Assembly: GCA_965223215.1 (NCBI GenBank)
Contig: CBDCVZ010000010.1
Location: forward strand, 744,001-808,000
Direction of reading: 5' to 3'
DNA from: JABDMH01 sp965223215
GTDB taxonomy: Bacteria; Bacteroidota; Bacteroidia; Chitinophagales; Saprospiraceae
DNA: 64,000 nucleotides
A program made the translations under genes and the position numbers. How positions within the stretch are numbered: the stretch's first letter is position 1; every line of letters begins with the position of its first letter. The notes beneath the pieces were generated by a model. The model was not told the DNA's origin, did not search any database, and worked only from the letters and a program-made list of their open reading frames with translations. Of this stretch, positions 29,159 through 38,643 are shown in pieces.

Positions 29159-29264
29159 GCACCGCATTTTGTTGGGTTTTGATTTGACTTGATTCCAGAG
29201 CACTTTTGGATATGAATGTCTTCTACCCTGATACACAGCCATGTTTTAAGCCATCCTTTTCCAT

Positions 29265-29477
29265 TTAGATCAAGCCAAATTCAAAGCCCCGGCGGACCAG
29301 CAGGGCCGTATTATGTGCGCCTATTTTCTGCAGGAGTTTTCGCCGGTGACTTTTCACAGTCTCGCAACTTATATACAGGGAGGAAGCGATGTCTTTTGTT
29401 GAAAACCCATAAGAAATCAGATGAAGAATTTCGATTTCTCGTGCTGTTATCGGCCGGTTAACTGTGATCATTTTCAA
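29265..29477 (-). CDS. stand-alone LuxR-type helix-turn-helix protein
   Basis: Only 70 residues, all of one GerE domain: ITAREIEILHLISYGFSTKD, IASSLYISCETVKSHRRKLL. The DNA-binding core is complete, with no receiver or sensor domain. Single-domain LuxR proteins exist and can act as regulators. It may be the remnant of a larger regulator, but no upstream frame adds a domain. Confidence 0.8.
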   Translation of the reverse strand: MKMITVNRPITAREIEILHLISYGFSTKDIASSLYISCETVKSHRRKLLQKIGAHNTALLVRRGFEFGLI

Positions 29478-29620
29478 TAGATATTTTTAAATAGTGCTCA
29501 TTTTCTACTGGTTGCTTCGAATTTGGATCCTGCCTTCAGATAGCGATTGATTAAATGTGTACAACACAACATCACTTCACTTGCTATCTTAGCTTGCCCA
29601 GTTGGATTATTGCCTTGTTT

Positions 29621-29980
29621 TCAGAATTTGAGTTGAGTTTCTAACTTGTCTAATTCTCCAGTCGTAGTATTTCTTCCCGCATCTTCTCCAAAAAAACTAT
29701 TCCAGAACCCTGATCTGGTTTCGAGGCCGGCATGAGCACCGACAAACGTATTACAGTTGATTATTCCAGTAGTTTTTTGCCCGGCATCAACACCAATGTA
29801 GATTGAGGTAGTATCTCCTACAGGGTACACTTCAAGAAAACCTTCAATGACTGAGATTGGGTACTGCGCTTGAGCTGATTGCGCTGCAGCCAGTATCGTT
29901 CCAAGAAGCACAAACTTTGGAATCAATTGTTGTTCCATTCTGTGGTGCAGCTTTGTCAACATCGTGATCAGTTTTTTCAT
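29621..29980 (-). CDS. exported protein with VGxxAG repeats, apparently truncated
   Basis: This has 119 residues, a signal peptide ending near SAQAQ, and then only two copies of the tail-fiber-type repeat (NTFVGAHAGLETRSG, NSFFGEDAGRNTTTG). Full-length relatives carry many repeats and end in an S74 chaperone domain. Here the frame leaves the repeat pattern and stops at ELDKLETQLKF. It is probably a broken gene whose 3' part was lost. Confidence 0.5.
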   Translation of the reverse strand: MKKLITMLTKLHHRMEQQLIPKFVLLGTILAAAQSAQAQYPISVIEGFLEVYPVGDTTSIYIGVDAGQKTTGIINCNTFVGAHAGLETRSGFWNSFFGEDAGRNTTTGELDKLETQLKF

Positions 29981-30300
29981 GATATGCAGGTTATGGATGA
30001 ACGCTGTGGCAAGTTAGTTATGACCATTAAGGGAAGCCAGGACACCTGAGTGAAAGGCAGAGATGAACTAGTAAATGGTATGTTGATTACGTGGACCTTC
30101 TAATTCCTAAGATCAACTGCAGCAAGAAATGATACCCCAGCTAAAATGTCTTGCCAGAATTTATTTGATCAAATGCAACTGTCATACACACTAGTGCACT
30201 GTATCAATTACAACGGATAAATAAATTGGATTCTTTTGCTCCACCCCTGCATCATCAAAAGCCTAACATTGTATTGACGATGAGAAGTTTTGTTTCGTTC

Positions 30301-30343
30301 CTGCCGCCGCAGGCGGGGATCTGGCACATGCCATTGGCATCCC
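30301..30343. repeat. double palindromic (REP-like) element
   Basis: CCGCC-gca-GGCGG (30304-30316) is followed by GGGAT...ATCCC (30316-30343), which encloses TGGCA-ca-TGCCA. The GC-rich CTGCCGCCGCAGGCGGGGAT motif is seen as a dispersed repeat in many Bacteroidota. It lies in a 600-base stretch (29981-30581) that otherwise holds no gene. Confidence 0.45.
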
Positions 30344-30581
30344 TACGGGAAAACTATCTCAAGTTATACTACCCATTTAGTTGATACCGTCCACTAAACG
30401 ATCAGCATTGAATTTCGGAGCAGGATTTCGGCATTGTTAGTGGGATATCGGCTCATGAAGTTTTACCAAATTAGCCATTCACTCAGATGATCATGCGTAT
30501 ACTCACCGAAAGAGGCCAGTCACCAATATTATGACCTCGGTGACCTCGAGTTAGCTACATTATGTAGAAAATTACGCTACC

Positions 30582-31895
30582 ATGCGCAGGTCTGCAGTTA
30601 TTTTATTTGTGCTTATGTCAGGTGTGCTTTGTGCTCAAGATCGACTGGAAATCAGTGGGACCAATGATGACACCAGTGGTGGGACCGCAATACTTACCAC
30701 ACCCTCCGAAAATCATTTTCTTCGCCTTTTTGGTGGTCAGAACAATGATCCTAATCCTCACTTAATGTTCACAGAGTCAGACACTTTTTCAATTGCCAAT
30801 GGACTCTCAGATTTTTCCAACTTTACGGAGCGCCTGACCATTCTTCCCCATGGATTCACTGGGATAAATAATAAATTTCCGTCCGTCGATTTTCAGGTGT
30901 CCACCTTCGATCCTAATGATGGGTCCCAAATTGAGGCCTCCAATCAAGACCGGTCACACTTTTTGGGGCTCTTTTCTGGAAGAACAGATCGACCCGAGTC
31001 TATCCTCTATCGAAGAGTGAAAACTGACCTCGCCATCTCTACCCTTGACACCATGGGTAATATTGCAGAGCAAATGCGGATAGATAGCCTGGGTAATGTG
31101 GGCATAGGAACATCTGACCCCTTGACCAAATTGGATGTGAACGGTAATCTGCAATTGAGCGGGTCCAATCGATATATTACGTTTTACAAAGACTCCATCT
31201 GGAGTCATATCCGACATCATCCGAACACGGCAATGATCATCACCAATCGTACAGCTGGCGACATCAATTTTTACAACCAAAGCACCCTGGCCTTACAATT
31301 GAGAAGCGGCAATACTGGCCTTGGAACCACTCCAACACAGAGATTGGAAGTGAATGGAAAAATCAAACTCAGCGATGATGGGCAGGCGCCCAGTGCCGGA
31401 ACCCTTCGATACGTTACCGGTCAGTTTGAAGGCTATGACGGAGCTGATTGGCATGTATTCAACGAGCCTGAAGATACTTTTTATTGCTCGGTCTCCGCCG
31501 CAACTTTTAGACCAGTTAGTAGCGCGGTCACAACTTGGGAAATCAGTGAGGTCCTGGCATACTTAGGTTCAGGTGAAACGGAATCCATTGTCGCTCCATT
31601 GACTTTACCGCATGGCGCACGATTGATTTCAATCAAGTTTCAATACAGTGATAATAGCACTCAAGATTTGACGATAAGATTTAGTCTTCGAGGAAATGCT
31701 GTCACAAATCTTTATGAATTTACGAGTACTGGTATGAGTTCGGAAAAGAAAGAGGAAAATCATGTCTTTCCATCCCCTCACATCGTTGATAATGCTGAAA
31801 ATATCTACTATCTAGAAGCCCTTCCCAAATTTGGTGATACATGGGATGGTTCAACACTGTTTGTCGCTAAGATCGTCATCCAATATGTCAGATAG
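30582..31895 (+). CDS. exported tail-fiber-like protein without an S74 domain
   Basis: This has 437 residues and a signal peptide ending near VLCAQ. The middle contains fiber-type motifs (MRIDSLGNVGIGTSDPLTKL, NTGLGTTPTQRLEVNGKI), common in Bacteroidota surface fibers. A C-terminal domain of ~130 residues (PLTLPHGARLISIKFQYSDN) is beta-rich and often ends such proteins. There is no S74 motif, so self-cleavage is not expected. The first ~65 residues match the decayed copy at 38.1 kb. Confidence 0.7.
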   Translation: MRRSAVILFVLMSGVLCAQDRLEISGTNDDTSGGTAILTTPSENHFLRLFGGQNNDPNPHLMFTESDTFSIANGLSDFSNFTERLTILPHGFTGINNKFPSVDFQVSTFDPNDGSQIEASNQDRSHFLGLFSGRTDRPESILYRRVKTDLAISTLDTMGNIAEQMRIDSLGNVGIGTSDPLTKLDVNGNLQLSGSNRYITFYKDSIWSHIRHHPNTAMIITNRTAGDINFYNQSTLALQLRSGNTGLGTTPTQRLEVNGKIKLSDDGQAPSAGTLRYVTGQFEGYDGADWHVFNEPEDTFYCSVSAATFRPVSSAVTTWEISEVLAYLGSGETESIVAPLTLPHGARLISIKFQYSDNSTQDLTIRFSLRGNAVTNLYEFTSTGMSSEKKEENHVFPSPHIVDNAENIYYLEALPKFGDTWDGSTLFVAKIVIQYVR

Positions 31896-31926
31896 GCATT
31901 GATGATCAGAACATCTCATGAAACAA

Positions 31927-32112
31927 CTAAGACCTCGCATTCATGATGGATCTAAGCTCTTTACTACTTATACGACGCATGTGACAGAAAGGAAATGAGA
32001 GTATTTTAGAAAACATTTCATCCAGGTAGTCAGGTCCTTTTAATCGACCATTGATAGACTCAATCATTGTCAGTATGGCCTCCTTACCCTTATACTGGAG
32101 TAATATTTTCTA
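31927..32112 (-). other. short open frame, possible gene remnant
   Basis: A minus-strand frame of ~60 codons encodes IESINGRLKGPDYLDEMF and ends RSIMNARS. It has protein-like composition but no recognisable family and no leader. It could be the decayed end of a longer gene. Confidence 0.15.
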
Positions 32113-32122
32113 ACCAACACAT

Positions 32123-33229
32123 TTAGCGTTCATAAAAGCTGGGATTGATAAAATCTTCCACTTGTTCCAGGGAAAGACCTTCAAAAAATTCAAAGATCAA
32201 CTTGTCATCAGCAGATAATTCGACCATGACCACACCTTCGGAAGGTGGTGCATCATTATAAAATTTATACCATGTTGCCACGTTATACTTAACCTTACCG
32301 GTTGCCAACGTGACTTCCTCTGGAATCGGCTTATTACCAAAAACCCACCATAAATGTGGAGGTGCGTCATCCCCCTCCGTTTCCTCATTGGTTGGGCTGG
32401 TTTCAGCGATCGTTATTTTGTCTGCGAAGGTCTCATGATATCCAAAAATAAGTTGTCGCGCCCAGTGATCCAAGGTAGCCGTACCCAAAAGAAACCAATT
32501 GCCTGCCAGGGTTCCGGCTACGTCATAGTTCACCCGTCCACCCCTGGGCTCATGGGTACGTGGATTAATTTCCCAAATTTGAGCGCGCAACTCAGGTGGT
32601 AATTTATCCGTAAACGGCTGCGATCCCATGTAGTGCGTGTCATATCTGGTGGGATTGGCAAAATAGGGCAAATCTCTACTTTCGGAGTACCCAACATCAA
32701 ATCCTGGATGGATGCCAATATAACCTAGGACTTGACCGGCTGAAACAGTAATGCAGGTCGCATTTTCTGTGCTGCCTTTAATTAATTCGGCTTGATCAGC
32801 AATTTCGGGAGCCAGTCGACCAATATGACCATAGTGCATCTCCGCAGTAGGTGTCAAGTAAATGTGGAGTGCATAGTCTTTGTACTCCTGACCAACCAGC
32901 TGTGGATCGACATTTCGCTCCGGATAAATATCCGTGCCGTAACGAATATTATAGATAATACCTTCGGACATGGCATACACTGGAATTTCCGCAGTGGCTT
33001 GAAAATAATCCCTTAGTACAAAACCGCCATGTGCCTTGGGAATAAAATAAATCCCGCCAATGGCTCCAAAGAAGTCCATTGCCGAAATATCCGTAGGTAA
33101 ATGGCTGAAAAGAACATTCTTTGGGAGTTGGCTGCGTTTCAGAGAATCCACATTGACCATCAGGGTGCTGGATAAATCTTCCACAGCATCCTTATCTCCA
33201 CAGGCCATCCAAGTTAATGTGACCACCAA
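32123..33229 (-). CDS. M23-like exported protein, possible lipoprotein
   Basis: About 368 residues from the TTG at 33229; the true start may lie a few codons further upstream, since the frame stays open there and no ATG is available. The leader is hydrophobic and ends WMACGDK, so it may be a lipoprotein with a weak lipobox. The core resembles the M23/LytM fold: IPVYAMSEGIIYNIRYGTD, LHIYLTPTAEMHYGHIGRL and SAGQVLGYIGIHPG. The catalytic-type His in YGHI is present, but the HxxxD and HxH metal ligands are not clear. Activity is therefore uncertain. It is the last gene of a four-gene operon, 47 bases after the third S74 gene. Confidence 0.6.
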   Translation of the reverse strand: MVVTLTWMACGDKDAVEDLSSTLMVNVDSLKRSQLPKNVLFSHLPTDISAMDFFGAIGGIYFIPKAHGGFVLRDYFQATAEIPVYAMSEGIIYNIRYGTDIYPERNVDPQLVGQEYKDYALHIYLTPTAEMHYGHIGRLAPEIADQAELIKGSTENATCITVSAGQVLGYIGIHPGFDVGYSESRDLPYFANPTRYDTHYMGSQPFTDKLPPELRAQIWEINPRTHEPRGGRVNYDVAGTLAGNWFLLGTATLDHWARQLIFGYHETFADKITIAETSPTNEETEGDDAPPHLWWVFGNKPIPEEVTLATGKVKYNVATWYKFYNDAPPSEGVVMVELSADDKLIFEFFEGLSLEQVEDFINPSFYER

Positions 33230-33276
33230 CGTGTAACAACAGCACTTGGAAATGAATCTGAGAACGGGCAGAATTA

Positions 33277-34302
33277 CTAATTTCTGAGAGGAATAAATGA
33301 TTTTCCAGCTTCTTCGATTTTTTGCTCCAATTCCTTTTTCTTCTCCTTTAATCTTTGCGTCTTCACCATTAATTCTTGCATACCCTTGACCAGATAGGGA
33401 ATGAGTGCGGAGTAATTAACGGCCATCATTGAACCGTCCTCCGCATGATTGCCACTCACCAGATCGGGATAAATATCAGCCACTTCCTGAGCGATCAGTC
33501 CGACTGATCTTCGGTCATTGGTCTGGTTTTGTCTCATTTGGTAAGTGACTGGTCGCAATTTATTAATGCGTGCTAGCTGACCATCCTCAAGATCGCGGAT
33601 ATCTTGTTTTAGGCGGGCGTCTGAAGTTTGATTCCAAGTGCCACTCTGAGCAAAATGGCCAATCTTATTGTTGTTAAAGTAAAGCGATAGCACGTCTGCG
33701 GTTGAAAAGAACCAGTCTGGATAAAAAGTCCAATTATCATTAAATGTTTTATTAAATACATTGAGGCCGCCCCAGTGATTTCCCGATAGACCTGGCTGCG
33801 TCAGGGGATCACATCTGATGTCTAGGGTATAGAGTGGAACTCTGGTGCGAACACCTACATTGCGATTGGAGTCGAGTGACATCACATCGATTAGCTCGGT
33901 CCCGTTGGTCACCCTTAACCGGAGCAAGCCTGTGCCATAGCCACCCGCATTATCGCTGACTTTTCCATATGCATCGATCGTAGCCATATCTTTATGCAAA
34001 GATCCATCAAAGGCTCGAAAATCAAAAAAACCAAGTCGACTCCATTGGTCTAAGGGAAGTCTTAGATTGGCTGTGCCCCTACTTCTTAACATACTCAGCT
34101 GAGGTATTCCGCTACCGCTTTCTGAAATTGACTCGATGAAGACATCAGTCATGTCAGCGCTATTCACGTGCAAGGCTCGCTCCGGATCACCGCCAATACC
34201 CACCCGGTCATTGTCAATAATAACTTGTGTTATGGCGGGTGCCAATACAATGATATGTATACCAAGGATGTAATAAAACCTGATGATTTTCCAGCTCAAC
34301 AT
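33277..34302 (-). CDS. tail fiber domain (peptidase S74 chaperone) protein, third of a tandem set
   Basis: About 341 residues from ATG 34302 (MLSWKIIRFYYI, a good signal peptide); upstream residues to 34347 would overlap the previous gene. The fiber stem has DNDRVGIGGDPERALHVN and SLDSNRNVGVRTRVPLYTL. The C-terminal chaperone domain has the Ser/Lys pair in SDARLKQDI and GLIAQEVADIYPDLV, and ends in a coiled coil (QRLKEKKKELEQKIEEAGK). S74 domains trimerise the fiber and then cut themselves off. The protein should be exported. Confidence 0.88.
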   Translation of the reverse strand: MLSWKIIRFYYILGIHIIVLAPAITQVIIDNDRVGIGGDPERALHVNSADMTDVFIESISESGSGIPQLSMLRSRGTANLRLPLDQWSRLGFFDFRAFDGSLHKDMATIDAYGKVSDNAGGYGTGLLRLRVTNGTELIDVMSLDSNRNVGVRTRVPLYTLDIRCDPLTQPGLSGNHWGGLNVFNKTFNDNWTFYPDWFFSTADVLSLYFNNNKIGHFAQSGTWNQTSDARLKQDIRDLEDGQLARINKLRPVTYQMRQNQTNDRRSVGLIAQEVADIYPDLVSGNHAEDGSMMAVNYSALIPYLVKGMQELMVKTQRLKEKKKELEQKIEEAGKSFIPLRN

Positions 34303-34309
34303 TTGATCC

Positions 34310-35353
34310 TTAATGTTTACTATTGTCAATATTTGAAAGCAATGCATCCAATTGTTTGTCTATTTCATCATTTAGTTGATCTACTTCCTGTATGCCCCTA
34401 ATTAAATAGGGCAATAGCCCATAATAATTAATGGCCTTATGAGGTGTTTTTGCTTGTTTTTGAACCAGATCAGGATACTGTTTTTCCAATCTTTGCGCGA
34501 TGAATCCCACTTCAGTCTTATTGCCGGCAATTTGTTTTAGTTGATATCTCTTCGGCTTTAGTTTTAGCAGCTTATCCGTCTGCTTTTTCGTGATCGGTTG
34601 GATTGACTTTTTTAGAGACCTGTCAGAGGCGGCAAACCACGAACCATCGGCTCGGAAAAATCCCACCAAGGTGTTATTCAGATAAAGTGTTAACCTATCT
34701 TGAGTGATAAATGGGTCGCTATACTTAGTCGGGAAAAAAGTCCAATTTCCTCCACTACCGGGATTATGCAGATTAAGGCCACCCCAAATATTTGCACTCG
34801 ATCCAGGCCGAATATTGTCGCATGCCAAATCAAGGTCATAGCGGACGGTAGATGTCCGCAGGCCCGCATTACTGTTACTATCAAGCGTTAATACGCGGTC
34901 CAAACTTCCGTCCATGGAGGTCATAAAGTATAATGAACCTCTACCCCTATCCATGGGACTTTCGACGCGTCCTGAAGCACCCAAGCCCGCCACTTGCTCA
35001 AAACTGCCAAGCAACGGGATATAAAACCTCATAAAGCCGAGCTCATGCCAACTGGATACGGGCTCTTCCATACCATTTGGAGAATTTCTCCATAAGGACA
35101 GCAGTGCACTACCCAGAAATTGATCATTATTGGATTCAAGAATTAAATCATGATCAATCCCAATGGTGTCAAGGATATGAATTGCAGTGATAGCAGCATC
35201 CACTTGTACACCAATACCATGCGGCCAAAGTGAAGTCTGACTCAATGCGTACTGACGGGTGAGACTCCAAATAATAAAGACCAAAAAAACAAGGCTTATA
35301 TTAAAACGAGTTTTAATCATCAATGGCACAAGGTTTAAAAAATGAGTCATCAC
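34310..35353 (-). CDS. tail fiber domain (peptidase S74 chaperone) protein, second of a tandem set
   Basis: This has 347 residues. A signal peptide (cut near YALSQ) precedes a fiber stem with VDAAITAIHIL and LDSNSNAGLRTSTV. The S74 domain has SDRSLKKSI with the Ser/Lys pair and GFIAQRLEKQYPDLV. A short coiled coil ends the protein (NDEIDKQLDALLSNI). It is paralogous to its neighbours, with the same domain order. The start overlaps the upstream stop by four bases (ATGA) and the next gene starts eight bases after its stop, so the three are one operon. Confidence 0.88.
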   Translation of the reverse strand: MMTHFLNLVPLMIKTRFNISLVFLVFIIWSLTRQYALSQTSLWPHGIGVQVDAAITAIHILDTIGIDHDLILESNNDQFLGSALLSLWRNSPNGMEEPVSSWHELGFMRFYIPLLGSFEQVAGLGASGRVESPMDRGRGSLYFMTSMDGSLDRVLTLDSNSNAGLRTSTVRYDLDLACDNIRPGSSANIWGGLNLHNPGSGGNWTFFPTKYSDPFITQDRLTLYLNNTLVGFFRADGSWFAASDRSLKKSIQPITKKQTDKLLKLKPKRYQLKQIAGNKTEVGFIAQRLEKQYPDLVQKQAKTPHKAINYYGLLPYLIRGIQEVDQLNDEIDKQLDALLSNIDNSKH

Positions 35354-36408
35354 GGGGCGTTTTTGGATTTTACTAGATGTCGATACTTTTTCCGCAGGCG
35401 GACAACCTCAGTAGCCAATTTTTCATGCTCGGTGGCTAGCTCCTGAAACATCTTGATCATAAATGGAATGATCCCCTGATAATTTATGGTTAGATGTTGA
35501 TCGTCGCGACCAGGTTGATCAACCAATTCCGGGTAGATTGATGCCAATTCTTGCGCTAAAAAACCAACACTGGGGTCATCCTTTTGTACGTCATTAGTCA
35601 TGTAATATTTTTTTGGGCTGAGTTGCCCTAAACGAATAAGTTCGCTGGTTTTAATGTTCTTCCTTGATCTTTTCAGCGCTCGATCTGAAGGTGTCCAAAG
35701 ACCATCTTTGTCAAAAAATCCGATGCTGTTATTGTCATAAGAAAGGAATAAAAAATCCTCTTGAGTGAGTGTTCTGAGAGGAAACCAAGTCCAATCTTTG
35801 GACGTTACCCCCGACCTTAGATTGAGGCCCCCAGAATAGGAAGGCGCACCAGTATGCCAGGGCGCTATCTCCTGGCAATGGATGTCTAAGTTGTATAGCG
35901 GAGCGGTCGTGCCTATACCGATGTTGTGATTCGAATCCAAGACCATGACCGTGGATAAGGAGTCTCCATCAGCCACTCCAAAATCAATTTGACCTTGCAG
36001 AATCTCTTGATCTTCGTCAGTCAATTTACCCGACACCTCGATGCTTACGAGTTCTTCAGACTGAAGTATACCTCCGGTAGGAAAATTGCCTGAATAACCG
36101 AGAAATTCGAGCAGTCCAATGCGCTGCCAAGTATCAATGGTCTGGGGAGATTGGAACGTACCCAATGCTTTCGCCAACGACACACTGGCTCGACCATAGC
36201 TTACTGGAATAGATTCGAGGATCATGTCGTCATCAATGCCCCCGCTGCCCTGGATGTGGATGGCGCCTAGGGGTGTCTCCGTTCCAATACCAACCGCACG
36301 TGGATAGATGACCACCTGGCCAGCCAAAAAGGAAACCATTAATAGGGATAACAGCAAGGTGCCGATTACCTTTTCGATTGCTCTACCTAATGGAGTCATC
36401 AAGTGCAT
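35350..36408 (-). CDS. tail fiber domain (peptidase S74 chaperone) protein, first of a tandem set
   Basis: This has 352 residues and a signal peptide ending near FLAGQ. The stem has AVGIGTETPLGAIHIQGSGG and VLDSNHNIGIGTTAPLYNL. The S74 domain has SDRALKRSR with the Ser/Lys pair, then GFLAQELASIYPELV, and a C-terminal coiled coil. It heads the S74-S74-S74-M23-like operon. The regulator is unknown; the upstream 490-base gap should hold the promoter. Confidence 0.88.
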   Translation of the reverse strand: MHLMTPLGRAIEKVIGTLLLSLLMVSFLAGQVVIYPRAVGIGTETPLGAIHIQGSGGIDDDMILESIPVSYGRASVSLAKALGTFQSPQTIDTWQRIGLLEFLGYSGNFPTGGILQSEELVSIEVSGKLTDEDQEILQGQIDFGVADGDSLSTVMVLDSNHNIGIGTTAPLYNLDIHCQEIAPWHTGAPSYSGGLNLRSGVTSKDWTWFPLRTLTQEDFLFLSYDNNSIGFFDKDGLWTPSDRALKRSRKNIKTSELIRLGQLSPKKYYMTNDVQKDDPSVGFLAQELASIYPELVDQPGRDDQHLTINYQGIIPFMIKMFQELATEHEKLATEVVRLRKKYRHLVKSKNAP

Positions 36409-36897
36409 TGCTCGATTGTTTAGTGGTCGAATCCAATGTTAATATTATTGTGATAATATAGCTCAAACAGTTGGGTGAGTGGTTCGATTGACCTAGTGAA
36501 TGACTTGATGGACCTGACTACAACATGAAATTGTGTACAGGCAGGTGACTCATGGGATGGGCCGATAATGATTGCTGATCAAAGTTTCATCCCATATAAA
36601 AATGTGGAAGAGTATGTATGATCAAAGTTTACCTTGAAATATAATCTCCTTATTCCCTTGAGTGATCTCAATCTCGTTAATATTTACGAGGCGGTGATCT
36701 GATAAAGAAGAAATTAATATTTATCGGATGCTCGTGATCAAACTTAAGTTTACAGAAAAAAAAACAGATAACTTACTCTAATGCACGCCTTACCAAGTGC
36801 TTTACACAGGCCACTCCTTCGGCCTAGTCTTCTACCAAACCATGATGTATTTTTGAATGGCATTCGGGCTATTAATTCTAACACCTAAATATCAAGG
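36409..36897. other. divergent intergenic region
   Basis: No gene is supported. It separates the S74 operon (-) from another S74 gene (+), so it should contain both promoters. A TATTTTTG sequence at 36848-36855 fits the -7 pattern, but no -33 TTTG is spaced correctly before it. Confidence 0.35.
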
Positions 36898-37800
36898 ATG
36901 AAAAATTTGAGTTTATTATTAATCGCATTTTCTTTGAATAGCTTTTGCATTCATCTTTGGGCGCAGGAGCCAGGCCGGCACTTAGAAATTATCATTGACG
37001 AGCCTGGCATTTTCGCAATTAGTGGAATGAATACAAATACCGTTGATCAGAATTCTAAGGGAGTGGTTGGGCAAGGATTTGATGGTGTTGTAGGGGTGTC
37101 CAACTCTTCTAGTGGCTATGGGGTTGAAGGCCTCTCTGATTACGTTGGAGTCAGGGGTAGATCAAGCTTGGGAACCGGGGTAGTGGGTTGGCATTCACAT
37201 TCTGCAAGTGATAAACCTGGTATCTTGGGAATCTCGGATTCGGAAGTCTTAGGAGCAACTGCCATTTTGGGAGAGATTCGATCATCTGATCCCGGTGGAT
37301 TATCAGCCGCAGTGAGAGGTGTCAATAACGGTGTTGGAAACAAAGGTATTGGGGTTTTTGGCTCCCAGGCAGGTAGCGGATGGGGCATTTACGGTTTAAC
37401 CGGAGATAACGGGAAAGGTGTAGTTGGCCAAGCGGGAAATGGTGGATGGGATTTTTATGCCCAGGGACCAGGGCAAGATTATGGATCAAGTTCATCTATT
37501 CGCTGGAAAACCGATATTCAAGATATTCCCAATCCTTTGAAAATGCTGACTAATTTGCGGGGAGTATATTTCGACTGGGACGAAGAACATGGTGGACGAC
37601 ATGACATAGGATTCATTGCTGAGGAGGTAGGTCAAATTATTCCTGAGATTGTCGAGTACGAATCTAACGGCAAGGATGCTATCGCCATAGACTATAGCAA
37701 AGTCACTCCCCTTTTGGTTGAGGGCATAAAGGCTATCTATGAAGTAGTGCAAAAACAAGAACAAATGATCTACGAATTGCAGGAACTAGTTAAGGAATAA
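36898..37800 (+). CDS. tail fiber domain (S74) protein with a glycine-rich repeat stem
   Basis: This has 300 residues and a signal peptide ending near LWAQ. The stem is made of repeats of the GVxGxSxxGxGVxG kind (GVVGQGFDGVVGVSNSSSGY, GVRGRSSLGTGVVGWHS), probably a beta-helix. The S74 domain has SSIRWKTDI with the Ser/Lys pair, then HDIGFIAEEVGQIIPEIV and DYSKVTPLLVEGIKA. It ends in a short coiled coil. The stem differs from the three tandem paralogues, so it is a separate lineage. It stands alone. Confidence 0.88.
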   Translation: MKNLSLLLIAFSLNSFCIHLWAQEPGRHLEIIIDEPGIFAISGMNTNTVDQNSKGVVGQGFDGVVGVSNSSSGYGVEGLSDYVGVRGRSSLGTGVVGWHSHSASDKPGILGISDSEVLGATAILGEIRSSDPGGLSAAVRGVNNGVGNKGIGVFGSQAGSGWGIYGLTGDNGKGVVGQAGNGGWDFYAQGPGQDYGSSSSIRWKTDIQDIPNPLKMLTNLRGVYFDWDEEHGGRHDIGFIAEEVGQIIPEIVEYESNGKDAIAIDYSKVTPLLVEGIKAIYEVVQKQEQMIYELQELVKE

Positions 37801-38083
37801 AATAACCCCCCACCTTCCTAGTCAGATAAAGTTTAACACCATACTTCTTCCAGATCTTTGTAGAGCAATCACAACTCTGGTCCCAGTAGCCACTAATAAT
37901 ATTTAGCACATTTTATGGGCCGATTTTTGAAAATTTAGGCAAGGAAAGTAAAAGGTCGCATCAGTGTAACAGCCCTTCACCCAGCCGAATGGATCTACAC
38001 TCAATGGGGTCCACCACTCACACGTTCTGTTCGGATCGATCAAGCGGCATCACCTACATTAAATTGAAAATTTCTCTGTCATA

Positions 38084-38641
38084 TTGAGAATAGGTATCAT
38101 AATATTTGTGCTTCTGCCAAGCATAATTGCCATGCAAAATCAACTAGATGTCTGAGGCACTGATGATAACAATGATGGTGGCTCTGTACAAATTACCACA
38201 CACTCCGAAACTCATTTTTTACAATTTTTTGGAGGTCAAAAATAATAATTCCAATCCCTATCTGACCAATCAGAGCCCGGAGTTGGAATGGATGATAAAG
38301 GCGATTTCGTTATCGTTTGGCAAAGCAATCAACAAGATGGATTTAGTACAGGCGTCTACGCTCGTCTCTACCTAAACAAATTTCCCCGCCTCCCTCAGCC
38401 TCCCATGTTGACTTGTATCGAAAACACACCGATAGTACATCGCACTACGGTCGAAATCCAATCGAATCAACTCATCCAAATCCAAGGAGAAGTCTATTAT
38501 CAGGCCGGGACCGAAATCGTACTTAACCCCAATTTTGAGGTGCAATCGGGCGCTTGGTTTATCGCACAGATAGTTGGTAGGGTTTCATGCCTTAGATCAG
38601 GAATCATACTCCCAATAAAATATGAATTAGACTTACATTAA
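38084..38641 (+). pseudogene. mosaic pseudogene: 5' part like the 30.6 kb fiber gene, 3' part with a coat-hanger-like domain
   Basis: One frame from TTG 38084 is broken by TGA at 38153 and TAATAA at 38243-38248. The first part reads QNQLDV-stop-GTDDNNDGG and HFLQFFGGQK, matching QDRLEISGTNDDTSGG and HFLRLFGGQN near the start of the 30582 gene. After a one-base slip in an A run (about 38238-38242) the match continues as NNNSNPYL beside NNDPNPHL. From 38288 the frame reads DDKGDFVIVWQSNQQDG, a different repeat type, then VYYQAGTEIVLNPNFEVQSG, a 3-coathanger-like domain. It is therefore two unrelated pieces joined and decayed. Confidence 0.75.
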
Positions 38642-38643
38642 CT

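Noticed and set aside
33277..36408. Prophage tail module (because of the S74 domains)
   Set aside because: No other phage structural, lysis, integrase or packaging gene is near, and the proteins have signal peptides, so they are cell-surface proteins.
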